Shown here in pieces: positions 13,384 through 28,300 of a stretch of DNA of 64,000 bases (its first letter is position 1; each line of letters opens with the position of its first letter). The translations under genes were made by a program, and so were the position numbers. The DNA comes from Litsea cubeba. Lineage: Eukaryota; Streptophyta; Magnoliopsida; Laurales; Lauraceae. A model generated the notes under the pieces. The model had not been told where the DNA came from. It worked only from the letters and a program-made list of their open reading frames with translations, and made no database searches. The stretch is from contig CM022945.1 in NCBI GenBank assembly GCA_012931725.1, positions 16,138,931 through 16,202,930 of the forward strand, in the 5' to 3' direction.

Positions 13384-16300
13384 TTTTTTTTTTTCTAAGA
13401 TGCTAGTGGACTGGGAATGGGTTCAGCTCATGGTGGACTCAGACTCAAGTCGGGAACAAATTGCCAAGGCTCTGTTCAGATCGTCCAGAATGATGGCACG
13501 TGTGAGGTCCTCCTGGTCTGGCTTGGAGTTCGTGCTGGGAATGACATAAAGGAGGTGCTGGCCTCGTACATGTTCGACCTAGAGAATAAACAAAGAGCAA
13601 GGAGCGAGGGGAGCTCCTTCAACTTCGATGAGGGAGGAGATTGCTGGCTGCTGCAACGACTCAGAGGAGCAGTGGAGACGATCGATGGCGGCGTGAAGAC
13701 GGTGCAGGCGTCTCTGCTCGTCGACGACCAACCACACTGCTTGCTGGAGATGATGCCATTGACGATCGAGGGTGCCAGGTACTCTTCTAACTCAACTCTC
13801 CTCTTTTGTCTTCTGCTTTTTTTTTTTTTTTTTTTATACTAGGTAGAGTTTCAACAAGGCTGGGGGCGAAGACAGATTTTGGGTTTGGGTCGATGGGGAT
13901 CAATTGCATCAAGGTTTTGGTAACGGGAACTGGGGTGAGTGAGGGTGGGGTTTTGGCTAGGGCTGGGTGATGAGAAACTAGGTTCGGTTGGGTTCAATGG
14001 GTTCGTTGGGCTTGGGTTTCGAGATGGGTCGAAGATGGTGGGGGAGGGGTTTCGGGTTGGGCTAAGGAATCGGGATAGGGGTTGGAGTTTTTTCGGAAGG
14101 TGTGGTTAAGGGAATTAGGGCTTCGGGGTTGGTTTGGGGATTTGGGTGTTTGTAGTAGGGTTGGAATTAGGTGTCTGGACAAGGGGATTCGACTGGGTGA
14201 TGGTCAGATGTGATGGGTTTGGTTTGAGATTTGGGAAGATGGGTTCGATAGGGTTTCGGTTAATGTAATGTCACTTGTAAACAACATGTGGATACTCGAA
14301 GGCGCCATGTCAAATTTGATGAAGGAGATACGGTCATGGTGCGAATGAAGCCCGAACGGTTCCCCACGTGTACTTAGAAGAAACTCCACCCAAGGAGTGC
14401 AGGCTTGTTCAAGATCCTGAAGAAAATCACCTCCAATGCTTATGTGCTCGATCTTCCGCCCGACATGCATATCAGTTCAACATTCAATGTTGAAGATCTC
14501 ACCATTTATCAAGGACATTATCAAGATGAATCATTCGAAGGACAAGCTATCCAGCTTCCCAGGGCTCCAACTCCCCGCGAAGAAATTGAAGATGTCTTTG
14601 ATGATCAACTGGTATCAACAAAGAATGGTGGCTTTCACAAGTTCTTGGTCAAGTGGAAAGGCAGACCTTTTTATGAGGCTACATGGATCACCGCCACAGA
14701 CTTTCAATGACTCAATCCAGATCTGTACAAGAGGTACCAAGCTGATAACTTGCTGGAGTCGAATTTCTTCAAGCCAAGGAGAGTTGATGCAAGCCAGGAT
14801 ATTGGGCCCCACTCTTAAGTTTTATACCCGAAGGTCCAAGCCCACAAAGGCCCCAGTAAGTCCACATTTACGGCTGATCTTTCAAACAAATCGGCACCAC
14901 CCAATACTACAACCGTCCTATGCGATGTGTAGTGTTTCCTTAGCTTTGGCTAGCAAGCTTGGATAGAATAGTGATTGTTTATCTATATAAGGAGATGTAA
15001 TCTTCTCCAATGGGGAACATTGAATATGAAGTAAGAGTTTGAGTTTTCCTTTGTATTGTTCTTGTCTGTGGTGTGAGACCAAGACATCTTGATCCGTAAG
15101 GGCCCCTCTCTTAAGCCATTTGGCTTGGAGAAAAGCCTGTTGGCTATCTCCCCCTTCCCTGTGCTGCGTCATACATCCAAAATATGAATCAGAAAGAGCC
15201 AATATTCTAACCTCAGAAGTGTTACCTTCTTTGGAAAACCATTTTTTAGCTCATCCAGTGTGAAGAAAGTCATCACAGAGTCAAAAGGATGTCAGATTCT
15301 CAACCAGAGTAGAACAGCTGTTGTTACTGGTCATCCTAAAGAGGTAAAGAAAATAAAAGGCAACTTACTCCTGGGAAAAAGAAAAACAAATTGTTGGCAC
15401 ACATTGCAGGAAAACAAGGCATACAAAGGAGATATGTTGGGATTTGGTTTGTCGTCTATAGATACTCAAGAATCATCAAATGCAACAGAATCGTGGGAGA
15501 ACTAATAATGCTGCTGCAAATAATGTTGAAGGTAAACCGGATCACACCATTGCCAACCTAGGCTAAGCAATATTGCAATAAGTGCTCTTGAAAAGGAGCT
15601 TGAGGATTTTTCTTAGGGTACGTTTGGTTGGGCTTGGTAAAAGCCCTTTTTAGGTTTTTTAACTTTTCAAAGCCCAGAAGTGCAAATAAGTTTGTTTGGG
15701 TATCTCTGTTTTAAAAGGGCTTCGTGAAACTTAAAGTTAAAATATTGCTTTACTTCGAAGCCAGGGAGGAACGACTTCGATGTGGGGAAGACACTTTTTG
15801 GGTTTTGCGGGAAGCAACTCCACACGATGACGGAGTGATGGCAGGAAACAATATCTTTCCCTCTTTTTTTTATCTTTTTCTTTTTTTTTTTTCATTTCCT
15901 TCTTTCCCTCTTTTCCTCCCTCCACACCATAACCCTTTATCCCTGCCCCCTTTCTAAAATCGAAAGTCTCTACTGCTCACAAGGTCACAGTAAATTTCAT
16001 TCCCTGCAATTCCTATAGATGCATTTGACACCTAGGCAAGAAAAAATATACACATGAAGGTATGTTTTATCGATCTCCTCTATCTTTTCCCAATTGTCCC
16101 TCAATCATTCGCTATGTTATCTGAAATTTTCTTTTCCGGTATTTAAACTAGAGAAAAGAAACGATTAAGGGGGGCTGTATGAAACCATTTTTGTTGAATG
16201 CAATTGGGTTATTTCAGTTCTTTTTTGTACAACTTCAATTTTTCCATGTTACTGTTGATTCCAAATCAGATGGTATGTACTAGTTATGAGTTGCACACCG

Positions 16301-19300
16301 TGTGTTTGAACAAAAAACTAACTGAAAAGAAAAACCATCATAGGCCTGACCTGTCAACCCAATTCAAATTTAATCAATAATTAATAGGTGTTTGGTTTTG
16401 ACCTTTTTTAGGTTTTAGTAATAAATGATAGGTTTAGGTTAAATATAAATTTATTATCTTTCAATGGTCAACCCAATGAGAACTATAAGAAACCCCCCAC
16501 AAGTGTAAGTTTGATGCAGGGGAATTCATAAATGGGGAAAGAGATGGAATGAGCATACACGAAACAAATGATAGGAAGAAGAAAATTGGTCCCTCTAATT
16601 TGTCACTACATATACTACCAAGGATAGTTGGAGTAAAAATGGGAGAACATTGGTTGAAAATTCTTAGGTCCTAACAATAACAAAGAGGGTCCCAAGAAAA
16701 GAGAGAGACTGGAAAGGGTTCTTGAATTGCATGGATTAGAAGCATAGTCATATGCATTTTCTTTTATAATTTAAATTGCAAATTGGGATTTTCCGTAGAT
16801 AATCTATTTAAAATTCACATCGATGGACACAATTTAGAGATAGTTTAGGGTGACATTGATGCTAGGTTAGATGAGTCACCACAAATTTTTGCTGCAATCA
16901 TCGATTGGAAACAATAGTGCCTAGGAGAAATTTGCATAATGATGGGTTGAACCAAGGTTGATATTTATACTCACATGCCTACACATAACATGCTCATGCA
17001 TTAGGCTATCATCCACATTAAGGCTCCACCTGGTGGACCATAGCCCATAATACGCAGGTATGAGACTAGGCAGAGACAATTCTTCCATTTTCTAAGCATT
17101 GATGTAGCTATCCAATTTAGTTTTCTGCCCAAATGACTAGTATTCTTTGCCCATTAGGATTTTTGGGCTATGATCCCTCCACAAGGAGTCTCATAAACAC
17201 AAAGTTGGAATCCAAAAAATCAACCATGGTACTCCTCACATTTGACTACAGTGTATACTCTGCTATAACAATCACTATATATCCAGTACTCTGTATAGTC
17301 ATTACTCTATTTAGTCATTACATACTATACAAAGCTATCATAAATGGTAAACCCATTCATGACCATTCAAGCATATATCACTCCACTTCAAGGGCACCTT
17401 TATTAACACTACAGTTAGAACTATGTCATCCTCTGCAGGTGAATGTAAGGTAATGAAGATACATATCATATGCCATAAGCCAAGGTGGATATGCAGAGCA
17501 GCGGAAGTTCGAAGTGGGGTCGAGTACTAAGAAGAAAGAAAACCAACATATATGAAGATCTGTCATCCGAGGATAGAAATAAGAAACAACTATTATATAA
17601 GAAGAAGTGAAGAGAAGCACGCAATTTGAATAACTGTTGTCTACCTATGCCGTACTCTTCTTCTAGTTAAGAATTCTTTCCTGTTATTGGCACTGTTATT
17701 GGCAGAATGCCTCTACCAAATGTGCGCCAATATGCATTAGTTTTCCATTTATTTCTGATCAAGACTAAAAAAACGCATTAGTTTTCTCACATATCATTGT
17801 CCCCTCACTACAGCATTCAGACTCTCAAGTACAGAGAGTTGTCACCATTGGAGAAATTAGTAAGATTGTTGATAGGCATGCACTTAAATCAAATATTTTC
17901 ATTTCTTTTTCTGTCGGTTCTCTTAGGGGATTATGAGATTTGTGCAATGTGCTGAACAAACTTTTTATCTGTGTGCTATAATGATCGGTCAGGTAAAGCA
18001 GTATCTTGTGATAGGAGAGGTTCTATTCTTAGGTAAAGTACAACCATTGGACATAGTTCGCGTTCCAGGGTAAAGAATGTTAACACAAGGAATCAATGGA
18101 GTTCAGAATCCACGTTATGACTTTGGCATTTTCCTTGGACCAGGTGGTTATGGCTTTGGAGTCTGTGGTACTTGTAGTAGAAGGTTTTGGAACTGTGCCA
18201 TCCAGATAACCAAATAGCCCCTGTCCTTCTACGAAATTCTTCAGATGGAAGGACCAGGCCATATAATTTTGCCCATTAAACTTAACTGGAATAACATCAT
18301 ATTTCTCCATTGTTAGCACTTTCAGCAGGATGGAAGAGAAAGCACACAAAACAGTGAGCCAGCTGTAAAAGTTAATCTGGATCTGTGCGTGGGCCCCACA
18401 GAGTTGTTGATCACAGATCAGGTGTGATCAAAGATGAAACAGCAGTAGCAGGTCCAATCAGAAGATCTCTGGACCAATTAGAGACAATACCTGTCAAAAC
18501 GCTGTCCACAGTAGCAGGAAAGGAAGATGAACGTCCTTGTCGGCAGTGATTGAATCCACACGTGGGCCCCACAGAGTGAGCAAAATCACAGATCAGGTTT
18601 GATCACTGTAAAGTGGATCAAATGTACTTCCTTTGGGTCCAAATCTGATGAGATTTGGAAAAAGATCCACAAATCTGGACGGTGATGATGAAATCTGTCT
18701 GAGAAAACCGTCAGATGAAGAAGAGGTTGGAAACTACCTCAAAGGTGATGGAAAAATTCCTGAAAAATCACTATAATTCCCAGAATAATCAGTCGACCAA
18801 CACAAGGTGGACAGTTTGTGAGTTCTTGATCATCGAATGTAGGCAGCAGTGAAGCAGAATGAAAAAACGCGAGACACGTCCATGCTCGTCAGTGAGTCGA
18901 TTTGTACACAGATTTGATTGGAGGATCAGTGAGCAGATCAGAGGTGGGGGATGGAAGGGCAAGCTATTTTCGCAACTCCAGGCCAAAGTTTCACTCAAAT
19001 CGGATCAAAATCCACAAATTTGGACGGTTTTGATGAAAACAGAGGCAAGAAATAGAAATATCACAAATGTTGCTGGAAACCTCACCTCTGATGGGAGAAA
19101 AAATCCAGAAAAATGCTCATAAATACCAGCAATGTTGGTCGACCAGGATGGAGGTGTTTTTGAGAGATGTTGAAGATGATCTGAAGTGGGCCACGTCTTG
19201 ATCAGGGATGATCAGACACTATCAGGGATGATCAGACACAATCAGGAAGAAGATCCAAGTCAGGGAGAATGACTGAATCAATTTGAGAAGGTAACAATAG

Positions 19301-22300
19301 CTCTGATACCATGTAAAAGTTGCTAGCCAGTAATCCCAAAACCAGTAAACGAACAAAACTATCTGCTCAATCATCCAAATGTGCTTTTCTAGGCTATGCG
19401 ACTGACCAAAAAGGATTTTTCTGTTATGATCCTAAGGTGAAACGTATCAGGACCTCTCGTAATGTTGTGTTTTTTGAAAATCAGTATTTTTTCCAACATC
19501 ATTTAGCTCATGATAATACTACTGTGCTTTCCCTTGTTCCTGACTTCTGTGATGATCCTTATCCTTCTTCAAACTCTATCACACCTTTACTTGTGTATGA
19601 AAGGCGTCGGCGGGGAAATACGATTGCACCTGAGCCTCCTGATTTGTCAGCTTCCTCGGCGCTTGAACCAGCTCCTGCTCCAGACATCTCCCAGTCAGTT
19701 CTTGTTCGTCAATCCTCTAGGACTTCCCGCCCCCCTGATCGGTTTGGTTTTACTCATACATCCTTACTTGCCACTTTGTCTTCTGTTCACATTCCTAATC
19801 ACTTTTCTCAAGCAGTGCAACATGAGTGTTGGCGGCAGGCCATGCAGGAAGAACTTGATGCTCTCAAAGTGAATCACACATGGGATGTGGTTCCCTATCC
19901 TCCGTCCATCAAACCCATTGGATGTAAATGGGTTTACTCTATCAAGCTACATTCTGATGGTACTCTGGCACGTTATAAGGCTCGGTTAGTAGCACTTGGC
20001 AACCGTCAGGAGTATGGTATTGACTATGATGAGACATTTGCTCCGGTGGCCAAAATGACAACGGTGCGTACTATTCTTGCTCTTACAGCATCAAACTCAT
20101 GGCCTCTTTATCAAATGGATGTGAAGAATGCCTTCCTCCATGGAGATCTTAAAGAGGAAGTTTACATGCGTATTCCTCAAGGATATGACACTACTTCTAA
20201 AAGCGAGGTGGCACGGCTCCGACGCTCGCTGTATGGACTAAAACAAGCACCCAAAGCTTGGTTTGAAAAATTTCGGTCTACTCTGCTTCATCTTGGATTT
20301 GCTCAAAGTCCCTATGATCCTTCGTTGTTCCTGAATAACACTGCTCAAGCCACCACCATCCTTCTCGTATATGTGGATGATATCATCATCACAGGCACTC
20401 ACAGTAAAATGATCCATAGTCTTCAATCCTCACTTCAAACTGTATTCCATATGAAAGATTTGGGTCCTTTAACATATTTCTTGGGTCTTGAGGTACAACA
20501 GTCTAGGAAGGGATTGTTTCTACATCAGCATAAGTATGCTACTGATCTTATTGATCTTGCCGGCCAAAAGGATGCAACCCCTGTGGACACTCCATTAGAA
20601 GTCAATATGAAACTCCAAAAAGATGATGGGGACCTCCTCTCCGACCCCACCTACTACAGACGATTAGTCGGGAGTCTAGTCTACTTGACCATCACTCGGC
20701 CCGACATCTCATATGCTGTGAATGTTGTTAGTCAATTCATGCAAGCACCACGGCATCACCATCTGGTTGCTGTCAAACGGATTATTCAGTACATTCTTGG
20801 ATCTCCGACACGAGGCTTGGTTTTTCCAGTTGGCACACCACTCACACTAACTGCTTATTCTGATGCCGACTGGGCCGGATGCCCAGATACTCGCCGCTCT
20901 ACTACAGGCTGGTGTATGTATTTGGGTGAATCACTTATATCTTGGAAATGTAAAAAGCAGGAAAGGGTCTCCAGATCTTCCACTGAATCCGAATATCGTG
21001 CCATGTCTTCTGCCTGTTCTGAGATCCTTTGGCTTCGTGGCTTACTTGCAGATCTGGGGTTTCCTCAAACCTCTGCTACCCCACTTCATGCGGACAATAC
21101 TAGTTCCATCCGCATCACTGAGAATTCAATCTTTCATGAACGGACAAAACATATTGAGGTGGATTGTCACTTTATTCGAGATAAATATGATCGCAAGGTC
21201 ATTAGTCTTCCACATGTTTCCAGTGAACTCCAACTTGCGGATATCTTCACCAAAGGACTGCCTCGGCCACGCCATGAATTCTTGATTCGCAAATTGCTAC
21301 TGTTTGACCATCATCAATTTGAGGGGGGTGTTAACACAAGTAACACAAAGTCCACCAGGCCCAGGCCCAGGCCCATTCATTGTAACATATCTACCCATTA
21401 CGTGGGATTAGTTAGGATATACTCAAATCAATGTACAACTCATTTTCCATAACAGCTAGATTGTAATAAGTTTGATTTGCCTTAGATTAAGGCTAAATGT
21501 GATTATAAAAGAAGGGAAGGATTGTCCATTGAGGCATCCAAGTTTTTACACAAAGATTATTCTCTTCCATCTTCGTGTCAAAGAATGGTGGTACAATCTG
21601 GTGAAGGAGGGGAGGCATTTGTCAAGCTCAATGTCTTGCTATGAAACGCAACTCCAACTTAAGTTTGAAATGTAACCATCTCTTGTTTGAGTGTGGTTGT
21701 TAATATCATTGATAATCAACATGGGTGATTCTTTTTTAATTTTTGGAATGGTATTCAACATCTTGTTTGCTCTGCTATGTAACAATTTACAATTTCAGTA
21801 TGGGTTCTATATCACTCATGATGATGATGGGGTAGTTAGACGTGGTCTATAGTTGGGTATGGGTTCATTTATGTCAAGCATTGCTGTGGAAATTTCTTTG
21901 CAAGGGATTTTTGTGAGTTTGAAATTCATTTTCCTTTCCAGTTTGTCTCTACAATGGAAAATGACATCTTCTAATAATTTGACGATCAGTAGTTTATTAA
22001 TGGCTTTGCTATGCCACATTTGAATTTTTAGTTTCATTGCAATGAGCTCGCCATGACACGAGAAGCAGCCGATGGCCTTTGAGTGACTCCACATAAGGAG
22101 GTTGATTACATAAACTTGGTTCATTTCTATTACACTTGATTTATTTTGAGTGAATCTTTAGAGCTCTTCATGATAATGGTTTCCAATTGCACACGGTGGG
22201 CACTTGTATGGAAAAACACCTGGTCATGGAGAGAGGCACGGGGTTGAAAGCTTCACAAGTTTCTAAAACTATCCTAATCATCTAAGTTGTAAATTGAAAT

Positions 22301-25300
22301 AACAATCTGAATTTTTTTTGTTTGCAACCTTTAGCCATCAATAACCCACCTGGTGACAAAAGTTGTGATATTTCCCTCACACGTTCTCAACACTGAGGGA
22401 AATGATATTATATACAAGGAACCTGCATATTATGTAATATTTTATAGATTATATAATTTTTCATTATTTTATGCTAAAAGCTGCTTTCTTAACCAAACAA
22501 AATTGCAATGAATTCTGTTTGTAATTTATTCTTGGCTTTCTTTGATTGTCTTTTGTTTTCGCTTGTGTTTGAGAAGACTGGTTTTCTCTATCCGTTGGTT
22601 CCTTCCACGAAATGTTGATCTAAACCAGTTGGCAGAGATTTCTCTATCAGCCAACCCTCCTTGGTCACTAGAGGTTGAAGAGAATGGTTTTCTCAGAGAA
22701 GAGAACAACAGGAACTTTCAGGGATCCTCTTCCCTTGCAGATCAGGAGAATCAGGGAGGAGTCCTTCTCAATCTTTGTTTCTAATATCCCACAGCAGATC
22801 TCCAAAACTGAACTGGAAGCTATGTTTTGGAGGGCAGGGAGAATCATTGGTGTGTTCATCCCTGTAGACAAGAGGAGCAATAGCAATAGAGATAGCAAAT
22901 CAGATTTGCGAATCTCAGAGAAGCAAAAAAAGGCAGTAGAGATAGCAGAAGGGAGATCATGGGGAGGCAGGAAAGTCAAGGCTAACATAGCTCAGTTTAG
23001 CTCCAACGGAAGAGGGATTAAGGATCGGGAGAGGCCAAAGGAGAGATGGGAAGCCACTTCGCAGCCCTTTGGTCCGGCAGAAGAGTTCCCTCCGATAGGT
23101 TTCTCAGAGAAGGTGTTAGCCAGAGCTGTAGATGGCAACTGCGAAAGGCTGAACTCAAAAGCAGCGTGGATAGTGGAAGAAAGCACAAGGAAAGGAGTCA
23201 GGGGAGCACCATGGGTGATAAAGGAGCAGAAAACATCACTATACCATAGCCTGGTGGGATTCCTGAAATCAAAATCAGGTGACATCAAGCAGACAGAAAA
23301 ATGGCTGGATAGATGTGCTGGGATAAGGCCTTGCAATACTCAAATGCTGGACGATCAGGTGATACGGATGCAGTTTTCCTCACAAAAGGAGGTCAAAGAA
23401 GTACTCCCTGTGGCAGCATCTCCTGGAGGAAGTCCCTCTCCCTTTTCAGTGCTGGAGAGATGGATGGAGGTATTGGGTTCCCCACCAAAATCTTTGTGGA
23501 TTACAGTTAAAGGATTGTGTCTACAGGCGTGGCATGAAGGCACCTTCAGGCTCATAGGGGACTGCTTGGGCCGGACAGAGGAGGTTGATGAAAAAACGCA
23601 GAAAAAGGAGAGTCTGCAGGCACGCAGAATCAAGATATTGCTTGACAAATCAGTGACATTGCCTCAGCTGGTACCAGTCTTGGTGGACTTCTTAAGGTTT
23701 GAGGTGTGTGTCAGACTCAGCAGAAGAGGATTTCAATCCTCTGGAGGGAGGGGAGGGGTGTGATACAGGGATAGGGGACAAGAAGGTAAGCAGGGGCTGC
23801 AGTTGTAGAACCTATCCAGGGAGGAAGGGAGAAGACGATGACGTCAGCCCCAAAGTTTCAAATTTCAAAATGTCCGCCCTCAACGAGATGGATCAGGTTG
23901 AGGATGGGGGCACTTTCGAACTGTTGGGCAGAGATCCAAAGACAGCTAACGAGTTAGGACGAGGCGGGTCGGCAAGGCCTAATACGAAAGAAATCTCAAA
24001 CTTTAAGTTAGGGCAAAAGGGATGAGGGGCAGAAACAGAAGAGGGAAGCGACAAAGGGGTCTCTGAGGACGAAACGAGAAGATGATTCCGAAGTCCCGGA
24101 AGGTCGATAATCCTGCCGAAGGAGGTGGACATGCTATCGGAGGCGGAGTCGAGCAGCAGTAAGGGGATCCTCTTGGACGGAGGTGCCAAGAGACGAACTG
24201 GGGTGAATCGTCTGGCTAGGGCAGGGATCATGAAATGTTCGTTGGAAGGAGAATGCTCAAGCGGGCATGAGAGGAAGTCGAACTCTCCAACTGGCACAGA
24301 ATCAGCACAGGGAGATAGCCAGGATGGGGAAGATGGAGTTGCAGGGAGGAGGACTGCCAGTCGACACCTGGGGACAGTGGCAAGGATGTATACTGCAGGT
24401 GCCCTGATAAATTTCTAATGAAGGACTCTCAAGGCTGGATATCAGTTCTGAAAAGGCAAAGTGATCGTCCTGTTCTTCACGAGAGGAAGTGTATGGGATC
24501 TGTGCCACCTCAGGGTGGTCGATCAAAGCCTCTCCCAGTCAATTCAGCAAGGAGTGAGGGATGACTCTCCACCACAATTCATGAAAGAGACAAGACTGAA
24601 GGAGAAGTAACAGGTAGGCTTTCTCCTAAAAGGGACCTGGGGGATAAAGGAATTTCAAACAAACAATTTGATGGGATGTCAGGGGAATCTGTATTGGGTG
24701 AGGAGTACTTTGAGGAATCTGAGGGAGGTGTGGAGCACTAGCTACCACAAAAGGTAGTCCAGTGCGGTAAGGCAATTGGGGTTACTATGGAGGAGTCGAA
24801 AGGAGGATGGGCCTCACTGATGGAGTTCGTCCAGTGCAGGGAGAAGCAGAACCAAGCAGTGAAGAAGGAAACTAAAGTTAAGAGAAAGGGGGAAAGAGAG
24901 CTTAATGGCCTCAGTTGTTCCATTAACTATGATAAAGTCAAGGAACAGGAGCCACGGGGGCATGTAGCTAGTAAGAGTGGGAGGAAAAATCAGGGGGCTT
25001 CTCTTGCTCCTAAATGAAAGTCCAATCGTGGATTGTCCGGGGTCTGGGGGGAGCTTCTCGAAGACTGGTGGTGAAAGATAGCAATGTTGCAGGAGTCAAA
25101 ACTAAAAGGGATGTCTGATAAGTTAGACTTAGGGAAGGAGACATGTTAAGTGGGAGGCTGTTGATGCGGTAGGTGTTGCAGGAGGATTACTGCTGATGTG
25201 GGACACTCGGTCAGTTTCGGTGATTAACAGCTGGAAGGATGTATTCTCTATTTCTGTTTTGGTGGAGGATCTGAAAAATAACTCTAAATGGCTTCTCACG

Positions 25301-28300
25301 TCCATTTATGGTCCAAATAATAGTCAGAAAAAAAAGGAGTTGTGGAGAGAATTGGATATGATTAGGGGAAGGTGGAACGGGGCTTGGTTCATTGGGGGAG
25401 ACTGGAATGTCATCAGATACCCAAGTGAGAGGCTGGGTGGAAGCAGAGTGACAGGCGATATGAGACGATTCACGGACTGGATCAACTCTCACTCCTTAAT
25501 GGATCTGCAGCTGACAGGAGCATCCTTTACCTGGTCAAATAATTAGAGGAACCCAGCCATGTCCAGATTGGATAGATTCCTAGTCTCCACAGATTGGATG
25601 GACATATATCCAGAGGTCCTCCAGGCGGCCTTGCCCAAACCCGCATCCGATCATTGCCCTATCCTGATTGATTCTGATTGTGAAAGTTGGGGACCGACTC
25701 CCTTTCGCTTTGAGCTGATGTGGTAAGAGGAAAAGCAATTTCCTATGAAGATACAAGGGTGGTGGGAGGACATAAAGGTGGAGGGATGGGTGGGCATAGA
25801 TTGGCTACTAAATTGAAAGTGTTGAAGAATAAAATTACGGAGTGGGCCAAGTTGAATTTTGGGGACGTGCAGATCCAGAAATCTAAGGTAGCGTTTGGTT
25901 CGCTGTAATGAAGGTCGGAATGGAATGGTCATTACTGCGTTTGGTTTGCCAAAAAGTGACGGAATGACCATTACCTCCGGAATCCCCATTCCCTTATGTA
26001 GAGGAATGGCCATTCCACGGGGGAGGCGGAGGAATGGCCATTCCATTCCTTTGTAACTTTTATTGAGACCAAAATACCCTTGTTTCACATCCTCTACTGT
26101 TATAAAAGAGAGCAAGATGCTAACTTTTTTGCACTATACCATTGTGGGGCCCACCCCCAAACATTATAATGCAAACTTTTTCATTGCACCATTGTGGGGG
26201 GCCCCACAAATATTATAATATAATATAATATAATAATATATTATTATGGGAAATTGCAAACTTTTTCATTACACCTTTGTGGGGCCCACCCCTAAATATT
26301 ATAATGCAAACTTTTTCACTGCACCATTGTGGGGCCCACCCCCAAATATTATAATATAGTATAATATAATAATATATTATTATGAGAAATTGCAAACTTT
26401 TTCACTACACCATTGTGGGGCCCACCCCCAAATATTATACTATAATATAACAATATATTATTATGAGAAATTGCAAACTTTTTCATTACACCTTTGTGGG
26501 CCCACCCCCATATATTAAGATGTGGGCCCCACTTAGTAATATATATATATTGGTGGTTCATAATGAATTGAAGTATAGTCTGGGGACCACAGTTAAGAGT
26601 CTTGGGTGTAGTACTGCATCTTTGATTGACCCAAAGATAAAAATCTAACAAGAGTATTTTGGTCAATCTTATGTAAATTTTATTCCATTCTGGGCATCAT
26701 TCTGGCGTACCAAACGCAGGAACAGGAATCGGAATTCTATTACTGGATTGATTCTTCAGTGGAACCAAATGTTGGAAAAGGAATAACCATTCCTGCTTCA
26801 TTCCATTCCAGACTCATTCCGGCCTCCATTCATTTCCCGCCTACAACCATTCCAGCGAACCAAATGCTACCTAACATTTTAGTGCTAGATAAGAAAGAGG
26901 AAAGCGGCCAACTCTCACTAGAGGAGGGGACGAAAAGAAACGATCTCAAAGAAGAGTTCCAAAGAAAGTTGAGAGAGGAGGAGACTAAGTGGAGACACTA
27001 GATGCAAGTGGCTGAAGGAAGGTGATAAAAACACGAGATTTTTCCATGGTATGGCTTCCTCGAGGAGAAGGGCTAATAGGATCTCAGTCATAAGAAGGCT
27101 AGAGAAGAAAGAGGAGAGTATTCATCACATAGAAGAATATTTTGCCTCTCTCTGCTGACGAGGGATAGGAGAGAACATCCCTGGATAACATGGCTTTCGA
27201 TGGTATTGGGGATCATTGGGCTCAATGGCTGGAGAGGAAGTTTGATGAGGAAGAAATTCGCCAGGCTGTCTTCGACCTTGCAGGTGACAAGGCTCCAGGT
27301 CTAGATGGATTCCCGATCGCTTTCTTTCAACGCTTCTGGGTGATGCTGAAAAAGGATATTATTGCGTTCATGGATGAATTCCACCAGAGGGGAAACCTTT
27401 CTAAAGGCATGAGGGCTTCTTTTATTGCGCTTATTCCAAAAAAAAGTCAGGGGAGATTGGTATAAGGGTTTACAGGCCCATTAGCCTTCTAGGAAGCATT
27501 TATAAAATTCTAGCCAAAGTCCCAACAGGGAGAATTCAGAAGGTTTTTGCCAAGCATCATTTCCAATGAGCAAGGAGCTTTTCTTAAGGGGAGGCAGGTC
27601 TAGATGACATCCTGGTGGCGAACAAGTGTGTGCACTCTAGGTACAAGGACAGACTTCCGGGGCTTATCTGCAAACTGGATTTGGATAAGGCATATGATAG
27701 AGTTGACTGGAAGTTCCTTCAATATATGCTCAGCGGAATGGGGTTTGGACTTTGGAGAAAAATGGAGAAAGTGGATTCAGGAGTGTGTCTTCAGCCTAGA
27801 TTTCTATTATGATAATTGAAACTCCAAAAGGTTTCTTCCCAGCTGGGAGGGGGCTTAGACAAGGGGATCCTCTTTCCCTTTTCTTATTTCTAATAGTGGG
27901 AGAGGCTTTGGGCAGAATGATAAAAGAGGCAGTGAGTGCCGGTTTATTTGAGGGCTTTAGAGTGGCGGGAAATACTCCAACCATCAATCACCTGCAGTTC
28001 GCGGATGATACCCTCATTTGTTTGTGGAGAAGAAAAAGACCAGATTGGGAATGTTAAGGCCACACTCCTATACTTTGAAGCTGTGCCAGGGCTTAAAGTG
28101 AACTTATCCAAAATGAGATGATCAGAATAAGAATGGAGAGATCTTTGCTCCATAAATTTGCAGCCATTTTGGGTTGTAGGGTGGGTGATCTGCCAACTTC
28201 TTATCTAGGGCTGTCATTGTGTGTGAGATCAAGTGCCAAATTGCAATGGAACCCAGTGATGGAGAGGGTTGAGAGAAAGCCCTCTTCCTAGAAAGTCAGC

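Larger units (their letters stand above)
18078..21580 (+). mobile_element. Ty1/copia element with inverted 5' module
   Basis: The unit is bounded by AAGAA target duplications at 18073-18077 and 21581-21585. Its right end is a 252-bp LTR (21329-21580) starting TGTTAACACAAG and ending TTCGTGTCA. The left end keeps only the first 12 bp of that LTR. Then comes a segment in inverted orientation (gag fragment, leader, primer-binding site, minus strand, 18080 to about 19315), followed by a plus-strand 3' half with integrase tail, reverse transcriptase, RNase H and polypurine tract. The core of integrase, protease and most of gag are missing. Confidence 0.7.

Noticed and set aside
13417..13842. 141-codon ORF as a host gene
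   Set aside because: No family, ends in a T-tract, and lies between retroelement pieces in an intron; noted only as unrecognised.
26213..26666. ORFs with repeated 'FAISHNNILLYY' on the minus strand
   Set aside because: They only read the tandem array inside the PIF/Harbinger element; the repeated peptide is a by-product.
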